NCBI GenBank assembly: GCA_009746045.1
Contig: RPFO01000022.1
Location: forward strand, 3,462,678-3,526,677
DNA: 64,000 nucleotides
Source: Mesostigma viride
Lineage: Eukaryota > Streptophyta > Mesostigmatophyceae > Mesostigmatales > Mesostigmataceae
Direction: 5' to 3'
In this document: positions 34,417-44,485 of the stretch, piece after piece
Layout of the letters: each line of letters opens with the position of its first letter
Numbering within the stretch: position 1 is the first letter of the stretch
Program-made: the position numbers and the translations under genes
The notes under the pieces: model-generated
The model's database searches: none
What the model was told of the DNA's origin: nothing
Seen by the model: only the letters and a program-made list of their open reading frames with translations

Positions 34417-36756
34417 GAAGTCCACCAGCACAAGGTGCAAAGGGGACTCACCAGGCTGAAGGCGTTGCAGTTCCTCCACCAGGCGGCGAGTAGCGAAGAG
34501 CGCCTGTACTGTGTTGCGACCTGAACGGAAGCCGTGCTGAGTCTCGCTGAGGTGACCGTCCAGGGCCGTGCGCAGGCGGTTCAGGATGAGCCGCATAAGA
34601 AGCTTGAGGGGGGCACTTTGAATGCACACCCCTCTGTAGTTGCCGGGGTCGGCAGGCGACCCCTTGTTCTTGTACAGCATCGTGCGAAAACTGTGTTGCC
34701 AGGCCGCTGGAGGTGGTTGCGACGACAGCAGAAGGCGGTTGCAGATGTCCCGGAAGAGCAGCATAACACCTGTGTCCTCGAATTCGGCTGCAAGTTTTAC
34801 AACTGCGGCCGGAATCTCGTCAGAGCCGGTGGCTGCGTCATAACGCAGGCGCTGGACCGCCTCCGTGACCTCGCGAGAGGTGAAAGGAGGCATGTCAGAC
34901 GGGTCGCCAAGTGGGCCGACCAGCGGGGGGACTAGGTAGTCCGCCGCTGACCTAGGCGGGGCAGGGGGCCCAGCGGGGCCGGCCAGGGCGGCCGGGCGGG
35001 CGGCGGCGGCTGGGAGCAGGGGTGGGGGCGGCGCAGCTGTCCCCACGACCTCGGCCGTGGCCGTGGCCCAGGTACGAAGCCGCTTGGCTGGGGCGCCGGG
35101 GACGTCGTGGCGGTGGGGCCGGCCGAGGCCGTCCGGGTGCCCGAGGCGCTTGTACCAGAACCAGGCCCCCTTGCCGTCGTGCTTCTGCTGGCAGCTGCGC
35201 AGGTCCTTGACCATCTGCTGAGCATCTGCCTTCTCAGCCTGCTCGTAGGCGGCCCTCAGAGCTGCTTGCAGCCCAGGTTTGGCGATCGGATCTCTGTTGC
35301 GGCGGAGCATCTGCCTGGCGGCGACCACTGTCGGTGCGTGACGGTGGACAGCAAGCTGCCGGCGCGGAGGCAAGGTGGGAAGGGTGCGGGCCGCCAGGCG
35401 ATACTTGGCGGCGACACCACGGAGGATCACTGAAATATCCCCCGGCGGCGGAATGGCGTGTAACTGCTGTCGGCTGCCCCGGGCGTCGAATACGGCCAGG
35501 AAATCATCCCTGTGCGACATAGCGGCCTGTTCTTCTGCTGACATCTTGTCGGCATCCTTCAGCACAATCCGGAGCACCTTCAGATCTGGCTGAGGTGCCA
35601 GCTGTCGCGACGGTTTCACCCCAGGAAACCGCAATCTGATGCGAGCGAGCACGAGACGATGATCAGATTCCACCGTGCTGACCGAATCTTGCAGGACGCG
35701 AGCATCGACAACTGAGGGGCGCTGAGCCCGGCGTACACAGACATAGTCAAGGCACACCACCCGATCCGACGGCCCAAAAAAGGTGGCAAGCTGCTCAGCG
35801 GGGCGTGCGAAAGAAGCATTGCATGCAACCAGCGCAGATTCTGCCAGCAGATTCGCAAATAAAGGCGTGTTACCGTTGGCTGTCGTGTTGGGTGGGGAAT
35901 ACTGAGCGCCCCCAGTGCCAACTGGCAGCGTGGCGTTGGCGTCGAGCAGCATAACCAGGAAGTGCCGAGCTGGGATGTTGGCCTCCTCCTCCTTGAGGGC
36001 GTCGAAGAAGGCCTCACGTTCCGCCTGAGCTCGACCCGCATGTGGTGCATATCCCACGATAACGGTTAGCGTGTCGTGTGAATGGCCCTCAGTGGCTGAA
36101 AAAGTGGCCACTAGCACACGCGGGGACCGCAGCACGATGGACTGGAGCTGCTCTGATGCTGCCGGCGAGCACAAGAGGCCCACACCACCTTGGCCCGGCG
36201 CGTCGCCGCCACCATAGTGGAACCGCCAGCCTGCACGCAGGTCGTCGACCAGCAGACCGTTGACCGCGTGCTGAGGGTCAACGGTGCGTCGGTGCTCCTG
36301 GACTCCAAGAACAGCGATCTTGTTGTCGGCGCACAGGGCGATCAGCTCGTCGACGCGTTGGCGTGCTGGGGTGCCGCCGCTCGTAGAAGGATCTGCAGGG
36401 AGGGTGCGCACGTTAAAACTTGCAATACCAAGAATGGGCCGTTGCCCTATTAGCGGGGGGGTGGGGGTGGGGGTGGGGGTGGAGAAGGGTAGTGCTGGAG
36501 GTGGGGGTGGGGGGGTGGGGGGGGGGGGAGGGGGAGGGTGGCGATTGCGATTAATGCTTGTCAACGCATGATGGAGGCTTTCTTTCAGGACGGATATGCG
36601 TCGTCTCCGTCCTGGCTGGGGTCGCCGGCGTGTCGGCTGGGCCTCATCCCGCTCAAGGCGGTCTAGGAGGCGTGTGAGGCTGGTAAATTGGCGGGAAGGT
36701 TGACCGTGGCGTGCCTGGCGACCTTGCATCCTGATCATGCTCGCACGGTGCGACAT
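34417..36756 (-). CDS. LINE-1 ORF2, N-terminal endonuclease and RT part
   Basis: The ATG-led frame begins with a basic leader and then an AP-endonuclease domain: ASFNVRTL, GVQEHR, VGYAPHAG, LLDANA, LDYVCV and ESDHRLV carry the expected N, E, Y, D/N, D and SDH residues. The RT follows: DEIPAAVVKLA, NYRGVCIQ, GFRSGRNTVQ, and LVLVDF at the insertion point. The natural protein continues at 25064. The endonuclease nicks target DNA and the RT primes on it. No stop interrupts this half. Confidence 0.85.
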
Positions 36757-36834
36757 GAGGATGGAAAGGGGCTTGTTTATAATTAAAGGCTGTGCCCAAA
36801 GCCTACTGTACCGCGAGGCCGCGAGGGTGTGCCC

Positions 36835-37577
36835 TTACCGGGCGCCATCCATACCCGGGACGTGCGTAGACGATGATGACGCAGCTGGGGCGGGCCTGGT
36901 ACGGCCCGACTTGTGCCGCTTGTTAGGAGCCTGCGCCTCCGTGCGCTGGCCGTTGATGAAGAGCACGGGGGTGTCGTGGACGAGGCGGACGTAGACCTTC
37001 TGGCCTTCATTCCTGGCCTTGATCGCCACGTCGCTGCCCAGCAGACCGTTCTTGATGACTAGCTGGGCCGGGGAGAGGAGGTCGTCGAGGCTCGGCGCGT
37101 TTCTCCCGCCTAGGAGCTTGCGGGCCTGGAGTACCTTCACCTTGCTGGCCACATTCGCGAAGGTCACCCGGATGGGGCCAGGCTGGCCCGCCATCCAGGC
37201 TGCCGACTCAATGCGGATGCGTTCGTTGCCCAGATTCAGCCGGCCCACGATGAGGCTTTGGTACAGGCGTTGCGCTAGCATCCTGAAGGTCCGTTTCTGC
37301 CAGGCTGCCGCACGACCTGGAAATACCGGACCACTATACTGCGTGAGCGCAGGTCCTCCTCGACAGCAGTCTTGTGGGCTGCAGCCCCCCTGCGTGCTGC
37401 ATCTTCCATCAGGTTGGCAATGTCCGTCTGTTTTACCACGTTAGCATAGCTGGTGGGTGCGGGGGCGGCTGGCTGGGGAGGTGTGGCCAGGGCGGCCTTG
37501 ACCTCGGCAATGCTGGATTGGAGGCTGCGCAGCAGTGTCTTGACGGATAGCGGTGGACAAGGCGCCGAGTTGGGCAT
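36835..37577 (-). pseudogene. LINE-1 ORF1 (RRM-like), one frameshift
   Basis: Frame one (37577-37275) starts MPNSAPCPPLSV, with a short helical segment and TSYANVVK. Frame two (37281-36835) continues with RTFRMLAQRLYQ and IRVTFANVASKVKVLQARK, a pattern typical of the RRM in L1 ORF1 proteins. The two frames overlap by a few bases, so one indel near 37290-37320 would join them into about 245 aa. ORF1 proteins bind LINE RNA. It lies 80 bp upstream of ORF2 in the same orientation. Confidence 0.65.
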
Positions 37578-37624
37578 GCAGCCATGTCTGCGCTAAGCTA
37601 TAGGCTCGGGTCGTCCGTCCAAAT

Positions 37625-38333
37625 TAATTAATTAATTAATAGACACGTGACTGCGTCACGTGAGCATAAGTCCTCAGTGGGAGGGGAACATGGGATGGAA
37701 TGGATGGTATAAGCTATCTAGGTCCTAGTTACAGGGGTGTGGGCACCGCGGCCCGAATCGCTATGAATGCCATACTTGGTCACACGCGGAGCCCCCACAG
37801 GCTTGGGGTGGTCTCCTTCATCACTACTTGCCATCTATCCTTGCGCACCATCTGCCTCCATATTACAGACAAACCAGGAGGCTGCCCGGGGGTGAGCCCG
37901 TCACGTCTAGTGTAGCACATGTCCATGCCGAGTCTATCACGAAAAGTCCACGGGTGGCGGCCCTGCCGCGCGCGGCCGGGGGCATGTCAGGTGAGGACAT
38001 ATCGCCCAGGCTGGGCGGGCTTGGTGCCAGCTAGTCTATCTGATGTATCTACCTGATCTGTGCGGGCCAGGTGCCCGGCTAGGCCCAGGCGCCTGTGCCT
38101 AATAATGTGGGAAACATAGGGCAAATCAGCGTACAAATCCTCATTACTAATGTGCAAACCAAAGGGGATGTTAAGGGCCTTGCGCAGCATCTTGGTGACG
38201 GCGCCGTCGAGTCGTTGCTCCAGCTCCTGCATCAGTGTCCACGTCTCGGCGCCGTAGGTCAGGATCGTCAGAATGACGACCTTGAAGAGGTCACGCTTGA
38301 CGATCCGGGGTAGGGCGGGGTTGCTCCACCCGC
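37625..38333 (-). mobile_element. LINE-2: 5'-truncated LINE copy
   Basis: 709 bp flanked by a 13-bp target duplication CGTCCGTCCAAAT (37612-37624 and 38334-38346), with an (AATT)n tail at the 3' side. It encodes the last part of an ORF2 related to LINE-1 (LTYGAETWTL, GHLARTDQVDTS), starting abruptly after the 5' junction. Its 3' region, including the palindrome around CACGTGACTGCGTCACGTG, is shared with 16.65-16.88, 49.09 and, weakly, 59.67 kb. It is a different subfamily from LINE-1, whose 3' end differs. Confidence 0.85.
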
Positions 38334-38493
38334 CGTCCGTCCAAATACTACACATAAACAACCAATACAAAACAAGCAAACAATACGGAAAACGAACGGC
38401 CTTCGGCCCCAACGGTCACAAATCCAACGGAAACGACCCGAAATCGATAACACCACCGAAACGACGCAGCCGCAGGCCACGCCGACAGCCACC

Positions 38494-38810
38494 ATGTCTG
38501 ACGACGAGGAAATCCCCCAAGAATACCAGGCCACGCCCACCAAGCCTGCCAGCACGCAGGCGGACTTTGGAGGGCAAACGCCTCGCACGCCGCAAGATGA
38601 AATTGACAGTCTCGTAGACGTCGGGAGGTGCGCAAAGAGCGCACTAGAATCAATAACAAAGAAAAGGCAGAGGGACGATGACGGCATTCTGGTTGACATT
38701 GCCCTGGCAAAGAAGAAGATGGAGGATACTAAGACCCAAATTCAAGTGATCGCGACCGAGGTTCACAACCTCCAGATGAGGCGTAACTTCAGCTCTGTGG
38801 CGCGACTTCA
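38494..38810 (+). CDS. HUH element A, ORF1 (acidic protein)
   Basis: The ATG follows a leader shared with copy B. It encodes MSDDEEIPQEY, a Thr/Pro-rich linker, and an amphipathic segment (LAKKKMEDTKTQIQVIATEV) that may form a coiled coil. Copy A has about 50 nt here that are absent from B. The frame runs on to 38883 only as an out-of-frame shadow of the HUH region. No known domain. It may be the first exon of the HUH protein: in copy B the ORF1 stop lies inside a GTAAGT donor-like site. Confidence 0.5.
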
Positions 38811-39529
38811 GCATTACTGTAAACCCGCCTGGCGACAGCGACATCACGGATCAACAAGCGCAGGTGGTGCACGACTGGCTTGATACACACGCCAGCCGGT
38901 GCTTCGCTGTGTGCGAGGGGGGTGCTGCTGCTGGAAAACTGCACGTCCAAGCCGTCGCCACCATCTTCACGTCCGGATCCCTACCTGTCGCTAAATCGCT
39001 GAAGGAGGCCCTGAGGTGGATTCCCCACGTGCCACCCGGTAGCAAGGTGATGGTTTCAGAGCTGGCAGAAAAAGACATGCACACGTACCTGGGCATGCTC
39101 GGGTATTGCAACAAAGACGCGCACAAACCGGCCGCTGACTTTCGCGTAATCATCGACGTAGGCAACACGCCTGCCATGATGGAGGACGGACGCATTATTT
39201 TCATGAAGTACCACGCAACGTCAAAGGGCAAGGTCGCCCTGTCCCCGTCCAACATTTTGCAGAAGATGGTGGCGTACATGAATGCGAACCGAATGTGGGA
39301 GGACATTGAGCCCAATGAATTGCTCCTCCACATGCACCGCAGCGGCCATTACGTTGAACACGACAGCTGGGTGGCACCAAAAAATGGAATTCAGGGCATG
39401 GTGATGAGCAGGGTAACAGCAGCATTAGTATTAAATGGGCATGATGTAAATAAGAAAACACTAAGTCACGTGCAGAAAGTCTATTTTTATGATCCCAAAC
39501 AGCCTGGACGTGTCCGTTTGGCAAATTAA
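38780..39529 (+). pseudogene. HUH endonuclease, copy A (N-terminally deleted)
   Basis: Open from 38780 to the stop at 39529. It contains motif I (FSITVN), motif II GKLHVQAVA (HUQ) and motif III YCNKD (YxxK), as in copy B. A C-terminal domain of about 110 residues ends in HVQKVYFYDPKQ. The zinc-finger region is missing because of the internal deletion, and no proper ATG starts this frame. The catalytic core itself is uninterrupted, unlike in copy B. No Walker A motif or SF3 helicase domain follows, so this is a lone-HUH protein. Confidence 0.7.
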
Positions 39530-39652
39530 TTTGTATTGTCCGCGCTTTTCCGGCGCACGTCGCCGGCCGGACCTTGTTACAGCGCCAGAATCATTATTAA
39601 CATTGTTGTATGACTTCTCAGGCGTCGCGCCACAACACACTGGACTTTGTAG

Positions 39653-39750
39653 CCAAGCGGCTGAGCTTATATAACGAAACATTTCAAACTTTTCATTAAA
39701 ATTATAAATATTTAAGCGCGACGCACAGCGTCTCCACAGACATTTTCTAC
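39653..39750. other. 98-bp AT-rich spacer between HUH elements A and B
   Basis: Separates the two TGGACTTTGTAG ends. It contains TAGCCAAGCGG, which fits the tRNA A-box consensus, though no B-box was found. It also has GCGCGACGC, echoing the GCGTCGCGCC in both element ends. It could be the original target or the centre of an inverted duplication. Confidence 0.5.
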
Positions 39751-39873
39751 CTACAAAGTCCAGTGTGTTGTGGCGCGACGCCTGAGAAGTCATACAACAT
39801 TGTTAATAATGATTCTGGCGCTGTAGCAAGGTCCGGCCGGCGACGTGCGCCGGAAAAGCGCGGACAATACAAA

Positions 39874-41533
39874 TTAATTTGCCAAACGGACACGTCTAGG
39901 CTGTTTGGGATCATAAAAATAGACTTTCTGCACGTGACTTAGTGTTTTCTTATTTACATCATGCCCATTTAATACTAATGCTGCTGTTACCCTGCTCATC
40001 ACCATGCCCTGAATTCCATTTTTTGGTGCCACCCAGCTGTCGTGTACAACGCGTAATGGCCGCTGCGGTGCATGACAGTGGAGGAGCAATTCATCGGGCT
40101 CAATGTCCTCCCACATTCGGTTCGCATTCATGTACGCCACCATCTTCTGCAAAATGTTGGACGGGGACAGTTAGGTTAAATAGTGCCGGAACCTTTTGCC
40201 CACTGAGGCAAATCGGTCCGTCACACTATTTTGCCCGGAATAACCACTTCCGAGCACCCAAGTTAATTCGGCCGAATTAACTTGGGTGCTCGGAAGTGGT
40301 TATTCCGGGCAAAATAGTGTGACGGACCGATTTGCCTCAGTGGGCAAAAGGTTCCGGCACTATTTAACCTAACTGACAGGGCGACCTTGCCCTTTGACGT
40401 TGCGTGGTACTTCATGAAAATAATGCGTCCGTCCTCCATCATGGCAGGCGTGTTGCCTACGTCGATGATTACGCGAAAGTCAGCGGCCGGTTTGTGCGCG
40501 TCTTTGTTGCAATACCCGAGCATGCCCAGGTACGTGTGCATGTCTTTTTCTGCCAGCTCTGAAACCATCACCTTGCTACCGGGTGGCACGTGGGGAATCC
40601 ACCTCAGGGCCTCCTTCAGCGATTTAGCGACAGGTAGGGATCCGGACGTGAAGATGGTGGCGACGGCTTGGACGTGCAGTTTTCCAGTAGCAGCACCCCG
40701 CTCGCACACAGCGAAGCACCGGCTGGCGTGTGTATCAAGCCAGTCGTGCACCACCTGCGCTTGTTGATCCGTGATGTCGCTGTTGCCAGGCGGGTAATTT
40801 ACAGTAATGCTGAAGTCGCGCCACAGAAAAACATGATTCGCAGTGACCTTGCGGGGTGGGATTGTTTTTTTACCGTCGACGAATTCCGGGCACGGCGCTG
40901 TTGGTTCTTCATCGTCATTGTCGGCGTTGCGACGACGACGCGGGCGACGTGCAGCGGCTGCTGGAGGGTTTTGCGCTGGAGCGTCGGCTGGAGGCACTGG
41001 AGGTGGAGCGTCGGCAGCAGGAATCGGGACGAGTGCAAGGGACAGGTTTCGCATGTTTTCTTCAAGGATTCTGTTCGTGTGCTGCTGAGTCGTGTGTTTT
41101 TTAAGGCCTCGCATGGTGGAGAAAGTCTTCTTGCAGTACTGACACCCTGAGCACTGTGAATGGTGGAGGTGCCGCTGCATGACTAGCACTTGTGCCGGGA
41201 GCTGCATGACTAGTACTTGTGCCGGGAGGTGGCGTCTGCTCCCTCGGCGGCGGCGAGCCCTGGCTGACACTTGCGTCGTCAATAAAGTCCTGGTCGCTTC
41301 GTGTTTGTTCTTCTTGTTCGTCGTCGTCGCTTTCACTGGAATGCTCTGCTTCATCATCGATGAATAGCGAGCGGGGCGGAGCGGGGATGCCTCGACTGCA
41401 TCAATCAGGAGGGGAAGCACTTGGTAAAGTTTGTCCGCAGCCGCGAGGCGCTTGTTTTTGTGTTCTACTTCCAGGCGCTCAACCTCCTCAACCTCTGCCT
41501 TATATCGTTTTTGTATATTGAACCAGTTACTTA
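39874..41533 (-). pseudogene. HUH endonuclease with C2H2 zinc finger, copy B
   Basis: Open from about 41533 without an ATG; it probably needs splicing from ORF1. Counting from the GTG at 41420: a C2H2 finger at C93/C96/H109/H114, a Pro/Ala linker, a basic RRPRRRR patch, HUH motif I FSITVN (about 203-208), motif II LHVQA (H249, Q251), and motif III LGYCNKD (Y303 nucleophile, K306). The frame is broken at about residue 349 by the palindrome at 40169-40374, then resumes at 40152-39874. HUQ plus YxxK are the hallmarks of Rep-type HUH enzymes, which nick single strands through the tyrosine. No helicase domain follows. Replitrons, lone-HUH transposons reported from algae and other eukaryotes, are the closest described group I can name. 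Confidence 0.75.
40169..40374. mobile_element. 206-bp perfect palindrome inserted in HUH gene B
   Basis: AGTTAGGTTAAAT...ATTTAACCTAACT, with no loop (centre between 40271 and 40272, ...TTCGG/CCGAA...). It is flanked by GAC on both sides (40166-40168, 40375-40377). Copy A has the uninterrupted site GGGGACAGGG, so this is an insertion with a 3-bp duplication. It is a foldback/MITE-like element. Its ends AGTTAG/CTAACT equal the Copia-1 LTR termini, perhaps by chance. Confidence 0.75.
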
Positions 41534-41770
41534 CGCCTCATCTGGAGGTAACTTGTGAACCTCGGTCGCGATCACTTGAATTTGGGTCTTAGTATCCTCC
41601 ATCTTCTTCTTTGCCAGGGCAATGTCAACCAGAATGCCGTCATCGTCCCTCTGCCAACTGTCAATTTCATCTTGTGGCGTGCGAGGCGTTTGCCCTCCAA
41701 AGTCCGCCTGCGTGCTGGCAGGCTTGGTGGGCGTGAGGTATTCTTGGGGGATTTCCTCGTCGTCAGACAT
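41531..41770 (-). CDS. HUH element B, ORF1
   Basis: 79 codons, MSDDEEIPQEY to LPPDEA, matching ORF1 of copy A apart from an internal deletion of about 50 nt. The TAA stop overlaps GTAAGT (minus strand from 41534), a strong donor-like hexamer. No acceptor giving a simple in-frame join to the HUH frame was found, so a spliced ORF1-HUH protein remains a hypothesis. Confidence 0.5.
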   Translation of the reverse strand: MSDDEEIPQEYLTPTKPASTQADFGGQTPRTPQDEIDSWQRDDDGILVDIALAKKKMEDTKTQIQVIATEVHKLPPDEA

Positions 41771-42038
41771 GGTGGCTGTCGGCGTGGCCTGCGGCTGCGT
41801 TGTTTCGGTGGTGTTATCGATTTCGGGTCGTTTCCGTTGGATTTGTGACCGTTGGGGCCGAAGGCCGTTTGTTTTCCGTATTGTTTGCTTGTTTTGTATT
41901 GGTTGTTTATGTGTAGTATTTGGACGGACGACCCGAGCCTATAGCTTAGCGGGTTTATCACGGCCGTTGGATCCATCATTGGACGCTCCAGATTGTCGGA
42001 GGCTGACGTTTTAACTTTATGCATTTCGCCTTCGTATA

Positions 42039-43038
42039 TTGAATTGTAACATAACTACGTTGGGAGAATATGTAGCACATATCCCTGAGAAGGGCATATG
42101 GCTTTTAATACATTCTAGGCTACTTCCTGCAAGAGTGGAATGTAAGCAACACTTGCTCTAGGTGCACCAGGGCACCCGCACCCTCATGGTCTATCACGCT
42201 ATGCCCAGCTAACCCCTAAATGGGCAGAAATACTGCCGATGCATCGGCTGTAACTTCACAATTTTGCAAACCAGATGCCATCCAACCCACCCATATCCAA
42301 TGGCTGTCCTTGGGGGCCAAGCATGTCCATGAGTTGCCCTTCGGGTTGGTATATCACAACCTTACATATATTCATTGAGGACCTTACATATATGCAGGGT
42401 AGGCCATGTATAACTGCCTTCAAAGTCAGGGGGGTCAAGACGAGCGTTTTCATTTTTGGTAGAATGTGCATTTTGAATTATGTTGTAAGAGCTAGGCACC
42501 TACCACTTCAGGGATGATAAACAATTAGTTGATGAACAGTTTGAGCCATTGGGGTCATCATTTGGGTGGGTATAGCAGCAGTTACACCCAGTACAGCCCA
42601 TAGGGGTACCGTTGGTAAAAAGCAACCAAGGGGGTAGGAGTGGGCATACTACCTACTAATAGTTAGCATTTTGGGCAACCAATATGCTAAGTGGATGCAG
42701 TTTGGAAAGATCTTTCCAACGCCGTGCTGACCGCCTGAAACAGACAAGGGACAAGAAAGTTATGAGGTCCCGAAGTCCTAGCCGTCCGCGGTCGGCGAGG
42801 GTGCAACCTTCTGGGGTAGTGGACAGGACACGTGGCAGGCCGTGCCTGCACAGGCTTAGCCTGACTATCACGTGACTGTAGTCCACGTAGACCAGGAGGG
42901 ACAGCAGCCTGCGACTGGTGGGGTACTGGAACTGGCACAAGGCTGCAAGGATACTAGGTCTTGCAGGCTTGTGACAGGTCCTGTACTTCCTAGGTTGCAG
43001 GTGGCTAGGTAAATCCAGTTCGTCCTGGCTCTGCAAGG
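42039..43038. other. Intergenic, no gene recognised
   Basis: No motif-bearing ORF on either strand. A 208-codon frame on the minus strand (42656-43282) has atypical composition, lies partly opposite the ORF at 43.0-43.8 kb, and is not reported as a gene. Confidence 0.5.
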
Positions 43039-43847
43039 ATGCCAGTGGACGTTGAGGATTTGCTAGCAAGCCTGCAATATGCCTCGTCACGCCGATGGGA
43101 ACGAGGAGCAACAAAGAAGCATATAGCTTGGTCATGGGAATGGCCAAGCTATCTCGGAAGCACGCGCTCTGGTTGCCCACTTGAACGTGGAAGTGACCAA
43201 CAAGGTGTGGCTTGGTGTTTGGGCTAAGGATTGCTGTCCCCAGCAATTGGCTCAAGCTTTGCGTGAAAGACCAAGAGCTCACACGCTCTGGGCTGGTTCA
43301 TCTAACTCGTACTATTGGTTCCGCGGCGCATTTCATGTCGGAAGAAATTCCGGCGCTTGCGCAATCGCCAAGCCAAGGAGCCGCAGTGCCGCGGCAGGAG
43401 GCAGAAGGACCCCTGCATCCATACAGCCAGCCAGAAACCGCGTCCACGTTTGTGCAAGCTGCGCATTTGGCGAGGGGCTTGGCGCGGGGAGGCTGGGTAG
43501 CTGTTTTCGGCAACTCGGAAGGGCCGTCTGCCAACGACCCTGTTGTGATGCGTGTGCGGGCCACGACTTCTCCGGGGGAGACGAGTCGTGTGACGGTGGA
43601 GCGCTTGATTGCGCTGAGAGACGAGGTCGCGGCGCTTATCTACAGCCTTGAGATCGCCTATCAAGGTGGGCACGTTACGCTGCACGGTTTGGATCTTGCT
43701 CGAGAGGCGTTGGGACAGTTAGTCGCGGCGCGACGCCCAAAAGCATCCAATGCACCACGGTACTGTTACGAGGACAACAGTGTCCCAGTCCAAACTACTC
43801 GTAAACCTAGGAACGACCGAGGTAAAAGACCTAATTTACGTCCGTAA
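43039..43847 (+). CDS. Hypothetical protein, possibly frame-disrupted
   Basis: Frame 1 from ATG 43039 (MPVDVEDLLASLQ) ends near 43227. Frame 3, open from about 43212, continues to 43847 with 211 codons, including AHLARGLARGGWVAVFG and a helical segment VERLIALRDEVAALIYSLE. No family is recognised. The downstream repeat (43870-44023) is shared with the region after the DIRS-like element at the left edge, so a retroelement gag-like origin is possible but unproven. Confidence 0.3.
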
Positions 43848-43869
43848 CTACAATGAATTGTTACGCGAC

Positions 43870-44023
43870 GTAACAGCCGTATAGCACAAAAAGAAAAAAT
43901 AATTTTAGAATTTTTTTTTTGTGCTGGCACCTGTACCCCAGCCACCCAGGTAGGGGTTGGCTGGACAGGTGGTTGCTATAAAAGGTGGGCTTCCATTCTA
44001 GGGAAGCAGGTTGTTTCTTTTGC
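43870..44023. repeat. Second copy of the 1469-1640 dispersed repeat
   Basis: Same orientation and nearly the same sequence as 1469-1640. Between it and the ATG3 stop (44486) no gene is seen. Confidence 0.7.
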
Positions 44024-44485
44024 CTTGGGAAGCTTGCAAGACTGGTGTGGTGATATAAATTCGACTTCATTCCATTGGAAAATGGACAGGTTTACCACTC
44101 ATGAATTGGCCTGCACCGTTAAGTGTTCTACCGCGCTACGGCCCGGCCAGCCTCAATGACAGGTCAAATCGTACAGCGCCACACATGCTGCCCACAAACT
44201 CATCTGGGTAGGCGATGGGAGTAACCAGTATCCAACCACATGGCCGTATGTACAGCCACCTTGAACGCTCAAACACCTTGTACGCTCAAATGGCTATGAG
44301 CTGCAAATCCAACCAGTGCTGATTTTCGATATCCTATCCTGGATGCACGCTAACCAATCATACACAGGATACCCAATGCTGGTTCCAACAAACTGCCGAC
44401 AGCAGTACCACTGGACGTTCTTGATCAAAACTGGGTTGGATTATATTTAACAAGTGGAACCCATAAGCCAGGTGCCCCCCAGATG

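Larger units (their letters stand above)
23705..37590 (-). mobile_element. LINE-1: L1-like non-LTR retrotransposon, split by Copia-2
   Basis: After removal of Copia-2 and one target copy, the LINE is about 4.5 kb. The 3' end carries an (AATT)n tail (about 23703-23718). It is flanked by CGCTAA (23699-23704 and 37591-37596) inside HUH element A. It encodes an RRM-like ORF1 with a frameshift, and an ORF2 with AP-endonuclease and reverse transcriptase. The ORF1 ATG is only 13 bp from the 5' junction, so slight 5' truncation is possible. Confidence 0.85.
23612..39652 (+). mobile_element. HUH element A, interrupted by LINE-1 and LINE-2
   Basis: Three pieces, 23612-23704, 37597-37624 and 38347-39652, line up in order with uninterrupted copy B (42038 down to 39751). 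The gaps are filled by LINE-1 (target duplication CGCTAA) and LINE-2 (target duplication CGTCCGTCCAAAT). Without the insertions, A is about 1.4 kb. It lacks about 700 bp present in B, including the zinc-finger region, so A is an internal-deletion derivative. The 3' end TGGACTTTGTAG is shared with B. Near it is a GC-rich hairpin (CCGGCG-CACGT-CGCCGG, about 39551-39567). Confidence 0.75.
39751..42038 (-). mobile_element. HUH element B (minus strand, tail to tail with A)
   Basis: About 2.3 kb, or 2.08 kb without the palindrome insertion. It shares its 5' end (TATACGAAGGCGAAATGC) and 3' end (TGGACTTTGTAG) with A. It carries ORF1, a C2H2 finger and the HUH domain. There are no terminal inverted repeats and no clear target duplication, which fits rolling-circle-type or HUH-type mobility rather than DDE transposition. 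The 3' GC-rich hairpin is present in B as well. Confidence 0.75.

Noticed and set aside
38780-39529. HUH gene as an integrated CRESS-DNA virus Rep
   Set aside because: The motifs fit, but no helicase domain or capsid gene is seen, and two copies share defined ends like a transposon; a distant common origin is still possible.
39653-39676. tRNA gene in the spacer between HUH elements (A-box-like TAGCCAAGCGG)
   Set aside because: No B-box, no cloverleaf and no anticodon arm can be drawn.
42656-43282. 208-aa minus-strand ORF
   Set aside because: It lies partly opposite another open frame, has no recognisable motif, and its composition looks like an antisense shadow.
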